From: Burkholderia sp. USMB20
GTDB taxonomy: Bacteria > Pseudomonadota > Gammaproteobacteria > Burkholderiales > Burkholderiaceae
Assembly: GCF_000949135.2 (NCBI RefSeq)
Contig: NZ_JTAN02000012.1
Location: 186,001-250,000, forward strand
DNA: 64,000 nt
Direction of reading: 5' to 3'
Part shown: one piece after another, positions 43,948 to 56,417 of the stretch
Layout of the letters: every line of letters begins with the position of its first letter
Position numbering within the stretch: the stretch's first letter is position 1
Made by a program: the position numbers and the translations under genes
The notes under the pieces: generated by a model
What the model was told of the DNA's origin: nothing
What the model saw: only the letters and a program-made list of their open reading frames with translations
Database searches by the model: none

Positions 43948-44633
43948 TGGGCCGGCGCTCCCTGGATCGTGGTCGACGGCGACAGCTTCGCCGGCGCGCC
44001 GTTCAGCTGCCCGGGGCCGCCGTTCTTCGGCGACAGCATCGCGCGCACGCGGCCGTTCGGGTTGCCCGGCGCCGCGACGTCCTTGCCGCCCTTCGCGGTG
44101 TAGAAGTCGCGCTGGCCGTCGTACGTGATCACGCTGCCGTGCACGGTGTCGGCGATCGTCGACGTGCCCTGCAGGCGGCGCACGGTCGCGGCGGTCGTCA
44201 GCGTCGTCAGGTCCTGCTTGCCGTCGTAGTCGATGCGCTCGGCGTCGCCGTCGATGTATTCGTCGAGGCCTTCGCGCTTCTGGCGGAACGTCGCGTGCTT
44301 CTTGCCGCTGCCGAACGACGTCGCGTACTGATAGCCTTCCGGATCCTGGCGCACTTCGACGCGGTCGCCCTTGATGATGATCGTGCCCTTCGTGATCACG
44401 ACGTTGCCGGTCGCGACCGTCACCTGCTTCAGGTCGTCATAGGTCAGGTTGTCCGCCTCGACGTTGATCGGCTTGTTCTGGTCGGCCTTCTCGGCATGGG
44501 CGAGCGGCGCCAGCCCGACGAGCGGGAGCGCCACGAGCGTCGCGGCGAGCGCGGCGCGGACGGCGCGCGCAGCGCCGCCGGAATTCTGTCGAGGGAACGG
44601 TTCGTTCATGCAGTCACGTGAGGGATGCGTCAC
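43944..44633 (-). CDS. lptA: LPS transport periplasmic protein LptA
   Basis: A 229-residue periplasmic protein forming the bridge that carries LPS across the envelope. A signal peptide ends ...[10 protein letters not shown] before [23 protein letters not shown], the first OstA/LptA strands. The GTG at 44633 overlaps the lptC stop (GTGA), which favours it; the ATG at 44609 would also keep the signal peptide. The C-terminal ~40 residues are Gly/Pro/Asn-rich and probably flexible. Confidence 0.93.
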   Translation of the reverse strand: MTHPSRDCMNEPFPRQNSGGAARAVRAALAATLVALPLVGLAPLAHAEKADQNKPINVEADNLTYDDLKQVTVATGNVVITKGTIIIKGDRVEVRQDPEGYQYATSFGSGKKHATFRQKREGLDEYIDGDAERIDYDGKQDLTTLTTAATVRRLQGTSTIADTVHGSVITYDGQRDFYTAKGGKDVAAPGNPNGRVRAMLSPKNGGPGQLNGAPAKLSPSTTIQGAPAQ

Positions 44634-45244
44634 CTGGATTGACCTTTCGAGCCGCCGGACGTGTCCGCCGCGGCGATCGTGCCGCGCACGTTGCCGTAAA
44701 GCTCGATGACCCGGGTGACGTTGTTGTACTTCATGCCGTCGGTCGCGTTGACGAGCGACAGGCCGCGCTGAAGTTTAACCGGCTTTTCGGTCTGGATCAC
44801 ATCGTCATTGACGAAGATCCGGAAATGCTGGGAATCGGCCTGCATCTGCGGATCGCCGCCGCCGGCCACGCGCAGGATGCGTGCATCGTCGTACAAGTCG
44901 ACGATCGACACGTCGCCGTTGACGGTGCCGCGCTTCGCGGTGGTCGTCACGACCGGTTTGCCGGGCTGGAACGCGCGCATGGCCGGATCGGTCAGGTCGC
45001 TGTTGTCGGTGTCTTCGTAGTGGATCAGCTTCGCGGCCGTCAGCCGGTATTGCGTCGAGCCGGACTGGTCGAGCTCGGTGACGGAAAAGTTGTCCGCGAA
45101 ATAATCGGGCGTGTGGCGCTTCGGCCGCACGGCGCCTTCGCCGGGCGGCGGCAGCGTCGCCTGCAGCAGCCACCACGTGATGCCCGCGAGCGCGGCGACC
45201 GCGACGAGCGGCAGCAGCTGGGTCCAGCGGAAATGCGTGTTCAT
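44630..45244 (-). CDS. lptC: LPS export inner-membrane protein LptC
   Basis: A 204-residue bitopic protein. One N-terminal transmembrane helix (LLPLVAVAALAGITWWLLQ) anchors a periplasmic beta-jellyroll with PDYFADNFSVTELDQSG and YRLTAAKLIHYEDTDNSDLTDP, typical of LptC. It passes LPS from LptFG to LptA. It starts 3 bp after kdsC and overlaps lptA by 4 bp. Confidence 0.92.
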   Translation of the reverse strand: MNTHFRWTQLLPLVAVAALAGITWWLLQATLPPPGEGAVRPKRHTPDYFADNFSVTELDQSGSTQYRLTAAKLIHYEDTDNSDLTDPAMRAFQPGKPVVTTTAKRGTVNGDVSIVDLYDDARILRVAGGGDPQMQADSQHFRIFVNDDVIQTEKPVKLQRGLSLVNATDGMKYNNVTRVIELYGNVRGTIAAADTSGGSKGQSR

Positions 45245-45247
45245 CCG

Positions 45248-45784
45248 TCAGGCTCCGCAGGCAGCCGCGAGCAGCGCGTCGTAGCGGCGCTGCGCGCGCA
45301 GGATCGCGTCGCAGACCTCGCGCACCGCGCCGTGGCCGCCGCGGGCCTCGGCGACCCAGTGCGCGCGCGCGATCACCTCGGGGTGCGCGTTGGCCGGTGC
45401 CGTCGCGAAGCCGCAGCGCAGCATCACCGGCAGGTCGGGCCAGTCGTCGCCCATGTAGCCGCAGGCGTCGGCGGTGATGCCGAGCGATGCGATCAGGTCG
45501 GCGAACACGGCGAGCTTGTTCTCGACGCCCTGGAACAGGTGCGCGATCTTCATTTCCTTCGCGCGCGCCGCGACGATCTCCGAGCGGCGGCCGGTGATGA
45601 TCGCGGTCGCGATGCCGGCCTCGCCGAGCAGCTTCACGCCGTGGCCGTCGAGCGAATTGAACGACTTCATCGCGTCGCCGGCCGCGGTAAACAGCAGCCC
45701 GCCGTCGGTCAGCACGCCGTCGACGTCGAAAATCATCAGCTTCACGCGGCTCGCGCGTTCGGCCGCAGTCAGCGCTGCGCTCAT
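45248..45784 (-). CDS. kdsC: 3-deoxy-D-manno-octulosonate 8-phosphate phosphatase KdsC
   Basis: A 178-residue HAD phosphatase of the capless C0 type, normally a tetramer. The catalytic Asp20 and Asp22 are in MIFDVDGVLTDGGL. TGRRSEIVAARAKEM and YMGDDWPDLPVM supply the other HAD motifs. It makes Kdo from Kdo-8-phosphate for the LPS inner core. Its ATG shares one base with the kdsD stop (TGATG). Confidence 0.94.
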   Translation of the reverse strand: MSAALTAAERASRVKLMIFDVDGVLTDGGLLFTAAGDAMKSFNSLDGHGVKLLGEAGIATAIITGRRSEIVAARAKEMKIAHLFQGVENKLAVFADLIASLGITADACGYMGDDWPDLPVMLRCGFATAPANAHPEVIARAHWVAEARGGHGAVREVCDAILRAQRRYDALLAAACGA

Positions 45785-46767
45785 CAGATCACCTTCTTCG
45801 AAAACAGGTCGTGCATGTTCAGCGCGCCGATCAGCGCGCCGTCGGCATCGACCACCAGCATCTGGTTGATCCGGTGGCGCTCCATCAGTTCCACGGCCTC
45901 GACCGCGAGATGGTCGGGGCCGATCGTGCGCGGCTCGCGCGTCATCACGTCGACGATCGGCAGCGTTCGGAAATCGCCGTCGCGCGCGAGCACGCGACGC
46001 AGGTCGCCGTCGGTGAAGATGCCGGCCACGCGGCCGTCGGGCTCGACCACGGCGGTCATGCCCAGCCGCTTCGCGGTGATCTGGAACAGCGCGTCCGACA
46101 GCGTCGCGTCGAGCCCGACGCGCGGCACGTCGTCGCCCGAGCGCATCACGTCGCGCACGTGGGTGAGCAGGCGCCGGCCGAGTGCGCCGCCCGGATGCGA
46201 GCGCGCGAAATCCTCGGAGCCGAAGCCGCGCGCGTCGAGCACCGCGACGGCGAGTGCGTCGCCGAGCGCGAGCGCGGCGGTCGTGCTCGCGGTGGGGGCG
46301 AGGTTCAGCGGGCAGGCTTCCTTCGACACCGCGGCGTTCAGGTTCACGTCGGCGAGCGTGCCGAGGCTCGATTCCGCGCGGCCCGTGATCGCGATCAGCT
46401 TCGCGCCGATCCGCTTCACGAGCGGCAGGATCGCGACGAGTTCTTCCGACTCGCCGGAATAGGAGATGCCGATGAAGACGTCGTCCGACGTGACCATGCC
46501 GAGGTCGCCGTGGCTGGCCTCGGCCGGGTGGACGAAGAAGGCCGGCGTGCCGGTGCTGGCGAGCGTGGCCGCGATCTTGCGGGCGATATGCCCCGATTTG
46601 CCGATGCCGGATACCACGACGCGGCCGCGGCAGCCGAGCAGCAGCGCGACGGCCTGGACGAAGTCGCCGTCGAGCTGGTCGCGCAGCGCGCGCACGGCGT
46701 CCGCCTCGATGTCGAGCACGTCGCGGGCGAGCGCGAGCGCCCGATCATCATTGATTTTCGCTATCAT
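45784..46767 (-). CDS. kdsD: D-arabinose 5-phosphate isomerase KdsD
   Basis: A 327-residue enzyme making arabinose-5-phosphate from ribulose-5-phosphate for Kdo synthesis. The SIS domain (about 40-180) has VVSGIGKSGHIARKIAATLASTGTPAFFVHPAEASHGDLG. Two CBS domains (about 205-327) follow. It is first in the Kdo/LPS-export run and is divergent from the antiporter gene, 125 bp away. Confidence 0.94.
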   Translation of the reverse strand: MIAKINDDRALALARDVLDIEADAVRALRDQLDGDFVQAVALLLGCRGRVVVSGIGKSGHIARKIAATLASTGTPAFFVHPAEASHGDLGMVTSDDVFIGISYSGESEELVAILPLVKRIGAKLIAITGRAESSLGTLADVNLNAAVSKEACPLNLAPTASTTAALALGDALAVAVLDARGFGSEDFARSHPGGALGRRLLTHVRDVMRSGDDVPRVGLDATLSDALFQITAKRLGMTAVVEPDGRVAGIFTDGDLRRVLARDGDFRTLPIVDVMTREPRTIGPDHLAVEAVELMERHRINQMLVVDADGALIGALNMHDLFSKKVI

Positions 46768-46892
46768 GCGCGGAGTATAGCAAAGGCGTTTGTTCGCCGC
46801 GCCGCGCCCTCGGACTCGTCCGATGCCGCTTGCCTACCGCCACCACCCGCGCCCGCCTTGCCGTGGCCCCGACGAACGAGGACGCTTCGCCC

Positions 46893-48899
46893 GTGATTTC
46901 CCCGCTCGAAATGACCCTGCTGCTGCTGCTGGCCTCGGTAGTGGGCGTCGTTGTATTTCGCTCGCTGAACCTGCCGCCGATGCTCGGCTACCTGACCGTC
47001 GGCATCCTGGTCGGCCCGCACGCGTTCGGCATCGCCGCGGACCTCGAACGGGCCGAGCATCTCGCGGAATTCGGCGTGGTGTTCCTGATGTTCTCGATCG
47101 GCCTCGAATTCTCGCTCGCGAAGCTGCGGGCGATGCAGCGGCTCGTGTTCGGGCTCGGGCTGCTGCAGGTGGTCGCGACCCTCGCGCTCGCGGTCGTGCT
47201 CGGCGCGTTGTTCGAGCGCTGGGTGCACATCACGTGGCAGGGCAGCGTCGCGCTCGGCGGCGCGCTCGCGATGTCGTCGACGGCGATCGTGTCGAAGATG
47301 CTCGCCGAGCGGCTCGAGATCGAGACCGCGCACGGCCGCAACATCTTCGGCGTGCTGCTGTTCCAGGATCTCGCGGTGGTGCCGCTGCTGATCGTGATCG
47401 CCGCGTTCGGCGCCGAGTCGTCGAAGGATCTCGCGCTCACGCTCGGGTTCGCGGCTGTCAAGATCGTGATCGCGCTCGCGCTGCTGCTGATCGTCGGCCA
47501 GCGTTTCATGACGCGCTGGCTCAACGTCGTCGCGCGGCGCCGCTCGCAGGAACTGTTCGTGCTGAACCTGCTGCTCGTCACGCTCGGCGCCGCGTTCATC
47601 ACCGACCGCTTCGGCCTGTCGCTCGCGCTCGGCGCGTTCATCGCGGGGATGCTGATCTCCGAGACGCCGTTCCGGCATCAGGTGGAAGAGGACATCAAGC
47701 CGTTCCGCGACGTGCTGCTCGGCCTGTTCTTCGTGACGACCGGGATGCTGCTCGATCCGCGCGTGATCTGGGAGCATCCGTTGCTGGTGCTCGGCTTCTT
47801 CGTCGGGCAGATCCTGTTCAAGGGGACGATGATCGCGGGGCTCGCGCGGCTGTTCGGCGCGACGCCGGGCGTCGCGATGCGCACCGGCATCGGCCTCGCG
47901 CAGGCCGGCGAATTCGGCTTCGTGCTGCTGAACCTGATCCTCGACCGGCATCTCGTCGATTCGACGCTGCTGCAGGCGATCCTCGCGTCGATGCTGCTGT
48001 CGATGCTCGCCGCGCCGTTCCTGATCCAGAACGCCGACCGGATCGTGATGCGGCTGTCGTCGACGGAATGGATGCAGCAGTCGCTGCAGATGACGCGGAT
48101 CGCGACGCAAAGCCTCAAGCAGCGCGGCCACGTGATCATCTGCGGCTACGGCCGCGCGGGGCAGAACCTCGCGCGCATGCTCGAGCAGGAAGGCATTTCG
48201 TACGTCGCGCTCGACCTCGACCCCGATCGCGTGAGCGCGGCCGCGACGGCCGGCGAATCGGTCGTGTTCGGCGACGCGGCGCGCCGCGAGTCGCTGCTCG
48301 CGGCCGGTATTCATCGCGCGGCGGCCGTCGCGATCACGTATGCGAACACGCCGTCGGCGCTGCGCGTGCTGCACCACGTGCACGAGCTGGAGCCGACGCT
48401 GCCGGCGATCGTGCGCACGGTCGACGATGCCGATCTCGAGAAGCTGCTCGCGGCCGGCGCGACCGAGGTGATTCCGGAGATCGTCGAGGGCAGCCTGATG
48501 CTCGCGTCGCACACGCTGGTGCTGGTCGGCGTGCCGATGCGCAAGGTCGTGCGGCGCGTCGAGGAGATGCGCGACGAGCGCTACAGCCTGCTGCGCGGCT
48601 ATTTCCGCGGCGCCGACGACACGGACGACGACGATCACGAGCAGGTGCGGCTACAATCGGTGCCGGTCGACGCGCGCGCGGATGCGGTCGGGCGCTCGCT
48701 GGAGGAACTCGGGCTGTATGCGCTCGGGCTGGAAGTCACGGCGATCCGCCGGCACGGCATCCGCGGCGTCGAACCCGACCCGCAGACCAAGCTGCGCGCG
48801 AGCGACATCGTCGTGCTGCGCGGGCTGCCCGAAGCGCTCGCGCTCGCGGAGGAACGGCTGTCGCGGCATCGGCGCGAGCCGCCGGCCGCGCTCGCCTGA
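46893..48899 (+). CDS. CPA2-family monovalent cation:proton antiporter with RCK domains
   Basis: A 668-residue KefB/KefC-like protein. About 12 transmembrane helices (residues 5-380) form the Na+/H+-exchanger domain, with GLEFSLAKL and GGALAMSSTAIVSKML. A TrkA-N/RCK domain (about 410-530) with HVIICGYGRAGQNLARMLE binds nucleotide, and a TrkA-C domain follows (about 560-655). Such proteins export K+ or Na+ in response to ligands. I prefer the GTG at 46893, with GAGGA upstream; the frame is open to a TTG at 46830 with an unlikely N terminus. Substrate ion is not evident. Confidence 0.88.
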   Translation: MISPLEMTLLLLLASVVGVVVFRSLNLPPMLGYLTVGILVGPHAFGIAADLERAEHLAEFGVVFLMFSIGLEFSLAKLRAMQRLVFGLGLLQVVATLALAVVLGALFERWVHITWQGSVALGGALAMSSTAIVSKMLAERLEIETAHGRNIFGVLLFQDLAVVPLLIVIAAFGAESSKDLALTLGFAAVKIVIALALLLIVGQRFMTRWLNVVARRRSQELFVLNLLLVTLGAAFITDRFGLSLALGAFIAGMLISETPFRHQVEEDIKPFRDVLLGLFFVTTGMLLDPRVIWEHPLLVLGFFVGQILFKGTMIAGLARLFGATPGVAMRTGIGLAQAGEFGFVLLNLILDRHLVDSTLLQAILASMLLSMLAAPFLIQNADRIVMRLSSTEWMQQSLQMTRIATQSLKQRGHVIICGYGRAGQNLARMLEQEGISYVALDLDPDRVSAAATAGESVVFGDAARRESLLAAGIHRAAAVAITYANTPSALRVLHHVHELEPTLPAIVRTVDDADLEKLLAAGATEVIPEIVEGSLMLASHTLVLVGVPMRKVVRRVEEMRDERYSLLRGYFRGADDTDDDDHEQVRLQSVPVDARADAVGRSLEELGLYALGLEVTAIRRHGIRGVEPDPQTKLRASDIVVLRGLPEALALAEERLSRHRREPPAALA

Positions 48900-48935
48900 G
48901 TCGCGCTTCGATAACCTGACCCGTATTTATTCGAA

Positions 48936-48966
48936 ACGGTGCCCGATCTTCGCGCACCGTTTTTTT
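48936..48966 (+). terminator. Terminator between antiporter gene and apt
   Basis: ACGGTGC at 48936-48942 pairs with GCACCGT at 48954-48960, followed directly by six Ts. It ends only 12 nt before the apt ATG, so apt transcripts that start upstream would pass through it. Confidence 0.8.
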
Positions 48967-48977
48967 CGGAGAGTTTC

Positions 48978-49544
48978 ATGCCGCATTCGTCGCCGGGCGC
49001 ACCGCTCGATCCGGTCGCCTTCATCCACAGCCAGATCCGCACCGTGCCCGACTGGCCGCAGCCGGGCGTGCAGTTCCGCGACATCACGACGCTGCTGCAG
49101 AGCCCGAAGGCGCTGCGCATCCTCGTCGACCTGTTCGTCGAACGCTATGTCGATGCGAAGCTCGACTACGTCGCGGGGCTCGACGCGCGCGGCTTCATCA
49201 TCGCGCCGATCGTCGCGTACGAGCTGAGCGTCGGCTTCGTGCCGATCCGCAAGGTCGGCAAGCTGCCGTACAAGACGCGCTCGGAATCGTACGACCTCGA
49301 ATACGGCAGCGCGACCGTCGAGATCCATGAAGACGCGTGCCGCCCCGGCGACCGCGTGATCATCATGGACGACCTGATCGCGACCGGCGGCACGATGATG
49401 GCGGGGCGCAACCTGCTGCAGCGGCTCGGCGCGGTCGTCGTCGAAGGCGCGGCGATCATCGACCTGCCCGATCTCGGCGGCTCGACGCTGCTGCGCAACG
49501 CGGGGCTGCCCGTCTATACCGTCACTGAATTCGCCGGCCACTGA
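48978..49544 (+). CDS. apt: Adenine phosphoribosyltransferase
   Basis: A 188-residue purine salvage enzyme making AMP from adenine and [18 protein letters not shown] (about residues 127-140) is the PRPP-binding loop. [17 protein letters not shown] and [13 protein letters not shown] shape the adenine site. The ATG at 48978 has GGAGAG 6-7 nt upstream, lodged just behind a terminator hairpin. It is followed by a LysE-type exporter on the same strand. Confidence 0.95.
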   Translation: MPHSSPGAPLDPVAFIHSQIRTVPDWPQPGVQFRDITTLLQSPKALRILVDLFVERYVDAKLDYVAGLDARGFIIAPIVAYELSVGFVPIRKVGKLPYKTRSESYDLEYGSATVEIHEDACRPGDRVIIMDDLIATGGTMMAGRNLLQRLGAVVVEGAAIIDLPDLGGSTLLRNAGLPVYTVTEFAGH

Positions 49545-49577
49545 ACCACCGGAGCCGGCCCACGCCGCGAGGTCACG

Positions 49578-50192
49578 ATGCCCAACTTCATGCTGTTTCT
49601 CGCCACGTCGATCGCGATCACGTTCGCGCCGGGTCCCGACAACCTGCAGGTGCTCGCGCGCGGCATCTCGCAGGGCCGCGCGGCCGGCTTCGTCGCCGCG
49701 CTCGGCTTCACGGCCGGAATCCTGTTCCATACGACGCTCGCGGCGCTCGGCGTCGCGGCGGTGCTGCGCTCGTCGCCGGTCGCGTTCCAGACGCTGAAGC
49801 TCGCGGGCGCCGCGTACCTCGTGTGGATCGGCATCAAGGCGCTGCGCAGCCAGGGCCTCGCGAACGCGCACGAGCGCCCGCCGCAGCCGCTTGGCGCGAT
49901 CTTCCGGCAGAGCGTGATCGGCAACCTGATGAACCCGAAGGTCACGTTGTTCTTCGTCGTGTTCCTGCCGCAGTTCGTCGATCCGCACGGCGTGCAGGGC
50001 GTGACGCTGCAGATGTTCGAGCTCGGCGCGCTGTTCATGCTGCAGACGGCCGCGATCTTCTCGCTGTTCGGCGTCGGCGCGGGCGCGATCGGCACGTGGC
50101 TGAAGCGCCGCCCGAAGGCCGGTGTGTGGCTCGACCGGATCGCCGGCGCGACCTTCATCGCGATCGGCATCCGCGTCGCGCTGAAGGACTGA
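49578..50192 (+). CDS. LysE/RhtB-family amino-acid exporter
   Basis: A 204-residue inner-membrane protein with about six helices. The N-terminal FAPGPDNLQVLARGISQGRAAGFVAALGFTAG is the LysE/RhtB signature, and NPKVTLFFVVFLPQFVD is the second conserved stretch. The family exports amino acids such as homoserine, threonine or leucine; the substrate cannot be told from sequence. It lies 33 bp after apt and 5 bp before the Nudix gene. Confidence 0.9.
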   Translation: MPNFMLFLATSIAITFAPGPDNLQVLARGISQGRAAGFVAALGFTAGILFHTTLAALGVAAVLRSSPVAFQTLKLAGAAYLVWIGIKALRSQGLANAHERPPQPLGAIFRQSVIGNLMNPKVTLFFVVFLPQFVDPHGVQGVTLQMFELGALFMLQTAAIFSLFGVGAGAIGTWLKRRPKAGVWLDRIAGATFIAIGIRVALKD

Positions 50193-50197
50193 GCCCG

Positions 50198-51055
50198 ATG
50201 ACGTTTCCGTGCATTGCGGCCGCGCGCCGCTTCGATCCGGCCGCGCACCTGCGTTTCGAGATCGCCGGCGTGGCCGTGGGCTGGGTGCGCCGCCAGGACA
50301 TCGCGAAGCTCGCGCGCTGGCCCGACGTGTTCGAGCTGACGGACGCGCGCGTCGTGCTGTCGGCGCGCTACGACACGGTCGACGCGCGCAGCATGGCGCT
50401 CGCGAGCGCGATCGGCGCGCTGGCGGCCGAAGGCGCGATTCCCGGCTGGCGCGACGAGATCTATGCGATCCGCAACCGCTTCGACGATCCGCCGCTCGCG
50501 TACATCGAGCGCGCCGCGTCGCGCTTCTTCGGCACGCAGACTTATGCGGTGCACCTGAACGGCATCGTAGAATATGCGGCTGCGCCGGGTTCGCCCGCCG
50601 CGCCGCAGATGTGGCTCGGCCGCCGCAGCGCGACCAAGGCCACCGACCCAGGCATGCTCGACAACGTCGTCGCGGGCGGCATCGGCTGGGGCCTGGGCGT
50701 TCACGAGACGCTCACGAAGGAATGCTGGGAAGAGGCCGGCATGCCGGCCGAACTGGCGGCACGCGCGATCGCGGGCCGCGCGGTGCAGGTACTGTGTTCG
50801 CTGCCGGAAGGCACGCAGTCCGAACTGATCTTCGTGTACGACCTGCCGCTGCCGCGCGACTTCGCGCCGCACAACCAGGACGGCGAAGTGGCCGAGCACC
50901 TGCTGGCCGGCGTGCCCGAGGTGATCGGCTGGCTGCGCGAAGGCCGCGCGACGATGGATGCGAGCCTCGCGATGCTCGACACGCTGCTGCGCCACCGCTG
51001 GCTATCGGCGGCGGACGCCGCGGGCATCGACGCGCTGTTCGCGCCGGCCGCCTGA
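50198..51055 (+). CDS. Nudix hydrolase with N-terminal DUF4743-like domain
   Basis: A 285-residue protein. The N-terminal ~115 residues resemble the DUF4743 domain of Tnr3/thiamin-pyrophosphokinase-related Nudix proteins (ARRFDPAAHLRFEIAGVAVGWV). The Nudix part has GGIGWGLGVHETLTKECWEEAGM, with Lys-Glu-x-x-Glu-Glu at the metal site where most have Arg-Glu. Relatives of this type in yeast hydrolyse oxidised thiamin diphosphates. That role here is only a family hint. It starts 5 bp after the exporter gene. Confidence 0.82.
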   Translation: MTFPCIAAARRFDPAAHLRFEIAGVAVGWVRRQDIAKLARWPDVFELTDARVVLSARYDTVDARSMALASAIGALAAEGAIPGWRDEIYAIRNRFDDPPLAYIERAASRFFGTQTYAVHLNGIVEYAAAPGSPAAPQMWLGRRSATKATDPGMLDNVVAGGIGWGLGVHETLTKECWEEAGMPAELAARAIAGRAVQVLCSLPEGTQSELIFVYDLPLPRDFAPHNQDGEVAEHLLAGVPEVIGWLREGRATMDASLAMLDTLLRHRWLSAADAAGIDALFAPAA

Positions 51056-51170
51056 CGCGCCACCTGGCGAGCCACCTGAAGGCGCCGCCTGCCTGCCCGG
51101 GCTCGGGCCCCAGGGTGAGGCCGGACGAACGGCCTATTTGACGAATACCGAAACGAAGGGAGTAGCGGTC

Positions 51171-52055
51171 ATGTCGACCGATCACAGCTTTATCTTGAAA
51201 CTGTCGTGCCCCGACCGGCATGGCATCGTCCACGCGGTCTCGGGCTTCCTGTTCGAGCGCGCCAACAACATCCTCGATTCGGCGCAGTTCGGCGACAGCC
51301 GCACCGGCGAGTTCTTCATGCGCGTGCACTTCGTGCAGGACGGCGACGGCGCGGATGCCGCGTCGGCGCTCGACACGCTGCGCGAGGAATTCGCGCCGCT
51401 CGCCGAGCAGTTCGGGATGCGCTGGGAAATGCACGACGCGGCCGTGAAGCCGCGCGTCGTGATCATGGTGTCGAAGATCGGCCACTGCCTGAACGACCTG
51501 CTGTTCCGCTACCGCACCGGCCAGCTGCCGATCGAGATTCCGGCGATCGTGTCGAACCACAAGGAGTTCTACCAGCTCGCCGCGAGCTACAACATCCCGT
51601 TCCATCATTTCCCGCTCGTCGGCGGTTCGTCCGATGCGGCGAAGGCCGCGCAGGAAGCGCGGGTGCTGGAAGTGATCGATGAACACCAGGCCGATCTCGT
51701 CGTGCTCGCGCGCTACATGCAGATCCTGTCGCCGAACATGTGCCAGCAGCTCGCCGGCCGCGCGATCAACATCCACCATTCGTTCCTGCCGAGCTTCAAG
51801 GGCGCGAAGCCGTACTACCAGGCGTTTGACCGCGGCGTGAAGCTGATCGGCGCGACCGCGCACTACGTGACGACCGACCTCGACGAAGGCCCGATCATCG
51901 AGCAGGAAGTCGAGCGCGTCGACCACAGCATGACGCCCGACCAGCTCACCGCGATCGGCCGCGACGTCGAGTGCGTGACGCTCGCGCGTGCGGTGAAGTG
52001 GCACGTCGAGCACCGGATCGTGCTGAACGGGACGAAGACCGTCGTGTTCCGCTGA
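51171..52055 (+). CDS. purU: Formyltetrahydrofolate deformylase PurU
   Basis: A 294-residue enzyme. An N-terminal ACT domain (about 7-85: FILKLSCPDRHGIVHAVSGFLF) precedes a formyl-transferase-like hydrolase domain with NIHHSFLPSFKGAKPYYQA, where Asn and His are catalytic, and DLDEGPIIEQE with the Asp. It hydrolyses 10-formyl-THF to formate and THF, balancing one-carbon units. AAGGGAG precedes the ATG at 51171. A strong terminator follows. Confidence 0.95.
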   Translation: MSTDHSFILKLSCPDRHGIVHAVSGFLFERANNILDSAQFGDSRTGEFFMRVHFVQDGDGADAASALDTLREEFAPLAEQFGMRWEMHDAAVKPRVVIMVSKIGHCLNDLLFRYRTGQLPIEIPAIVSNHKEFYQLAASYNIPFHHFPLVGGSSDAAKAAQEARVLEVIDEHQADLVVLARYMQILSPNMCQQLAGRAINIHHSFLPSFKGAKPYYQAFDRGVKLIGATAHYVTTDLDEGPIIEQEVERVDHSMTPDQLTAIGRDVECVTLARAVKWHVEHRIVLNGTKTVVFR

Positions 52056-52116
52056 TCGGCTGATCGGTGATGCGCGCCGGCCGGCCTGCGCAGGCCGTCG
52101 GTTGCCGCAAACAAGA

Positions 52117-52150
52117 ACGCCGCGCCCTTGACGGGGCGCGGCGTTTTTTT
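52117..52150 (+). terminator. Terminator of purU
   Basis: ACGCCGCGCCC at 52117-52127 pairs fully with GGGCGCGGCGT at 52134-52144, with a 6-nt loop and seven Ts. It also faces the convergent permease gene. Confidence 0.92.
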
Positions 52151-52193
52151 ATCGCGTGATGCGCGGGGATCGGGTTGCGTCGGGTACGGCGCG

Positions 52194-53279
52194 TCAGATC
52201 AGCCGCAGCATGTACAGCTCGCGCTTCATGTACGCATAGAAGATCGGCGCGGCGATCACGCCCGGCAGCCCGAACGCGGCTTCCATGATCAGCATCGCGA
52301 GCAGCAGCTCCCACGCGCGCGACTCGATCTGGCCGCCGATGATCTTCGCGTTCAGGAAGTATTCGAGCTTGTGGATCACGACGAGGAACGCGAGCGACGC
52401 GATCGCGGTGCCCATGCTGACCGACAGCGACACCGCGACGATCAGCGTGTTCGAGATCAGGTTGCCGATCACCGGCAGCAGGCCGACGATGAACGTGACG
52501 AGCACCAGTGTTTTCGACAGCGGCAGCCGCTGGTGGAAGATCGGCAGCGCGACGAGCAGGTAGATGCCGGTAAAGGTCGCGTTGATCGCCGAGATCTTGA
52601 TCTGCGCGAACACGATCCGGCGGAACGATTCGGCGAAGCGCGACACGCGCGTGACGAGCGCGGTCGACAGCGGCCGGCGCACCTTGCCGTGCTCGACGCC
52701 GATCGCGATCATCGCGCCGATGATCATCCCGAACACCACGTGGCCGAAGCCGCGCGCGACGCTCTTGCCGCCTTGCTGGAGCTGGTCCATGTGCGAGTGC
52801 ATCAGCAGTGCCGCCTTGGTCTTCATCTGTTCGACGTCGACCGGCAGCAGGTTCGCAATCCAGGCCGGCGTGCGGGCGCGCGTCTGCTCGACGATCTGCA
52901 TCAGCTGGCCAAGAAGGCTCTGCAGGTTCGGCACCGTGTGCTCGAAGTGGTCGATGATGCCGATCGTGAGGCCCGTGAGCCCGCCGACGATCGCGATCGA
53001 CAGCAGCACGACGGCGACCCAGCGCGCGCGCATGCTCGTGGTGTGGCGTTCGATCACCGGGGCGATCGTGTGGATCAGCTGATAGACCAGCATGCCGGCC
53101 AGCAGCCCGCCCAGCAGCTTGAGTTCGATGACGAGCACCATCGCGACGAGGGCGAACAGGTAGCTGCCGATCTCGATCGCCGACAGCTTCGGCAGGCTGA
53201 AGTCGCTCGTCAGCCGCACGCTGCGCAGGTGCGGCTCGCGGTTCTGCGCGTCGCGCGACTCTTGTTGCTTCTCCATCAT
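52194..53279 (-). CDS. AI-2E/PerM-family membrane transporter
   Basis: A 361-residue inner-membrane protein with about eight helices in the AI-2E exporter (PerM/TqsA) arrangement: paired N-terminal helices, a long loop with DHFEHTVPNLQSLLGQLMQIVEQ, then the conserved C-terminal block LPVIGNLISNTLIVAV and AFGLPGVIAAPIFYAYMK. Family members move autoinducer-2 or ions. No quorum-sensing gene is nearby, so the substrate is unknown. It follows uvrA on the same strand with a 252-bp gap. Confidence 0.85.
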   Translation of the reverse strand: MMEKQQESRDAQNREPHLRSVRLTSDFSLPKLSAIEIGSYLFALVAMVLVIELKLLGGLLAGMLVYQLIHTIAPVIERHTTSMRARWVAVVLLSIAIVGGLTGLTIGIIDHFEHTVPNLQSLLGQLMQIVEQTRARTPAWIANLLPVDVEQMKTKAALLMHSHMDQLQQGGKSVARGFGHVVFGMIIGAMIAIGVEHGKVRRPLSTALVTRVSRFAESFRRIVFAQIKISAINATFTGIYLLVALPIFHQRLPLSKTLVLVTFIVGLLPVIGNLISNTLIVAVSLSVSMGTAIASLAFLVVIHKLEYFLNAKIIGGQIESRAWELLLAMLIMEAAFGLPGVIAAPIFYAYMKRELYMLRLI

Positions 53280-53531
53280 GGATTCCTGTCGTTCGTGTGC
53301 CGTGCCGCGCGGTGGGCGACACGGCGGCGATCGCCCGGCGCCGCACCGGATTGGTGCGGATGGCGAACCTTACGACCGTAAAGTATAGCTGCCATTATGG
53401 TCCGCCACGGGGCTGTTTGGCTCGTGGTGTAAACGCAGAGGGGAAAACCGCAGAAGGGAAAACGAGGAGGCCGGCGCCGCCCCGCTGCCGGGCGCGCGCG
53501 GCCGGGCAGCCGCGCGCGGGAACGGAAAGTG

Positions 53532-56417
<2,886 letters not shown>

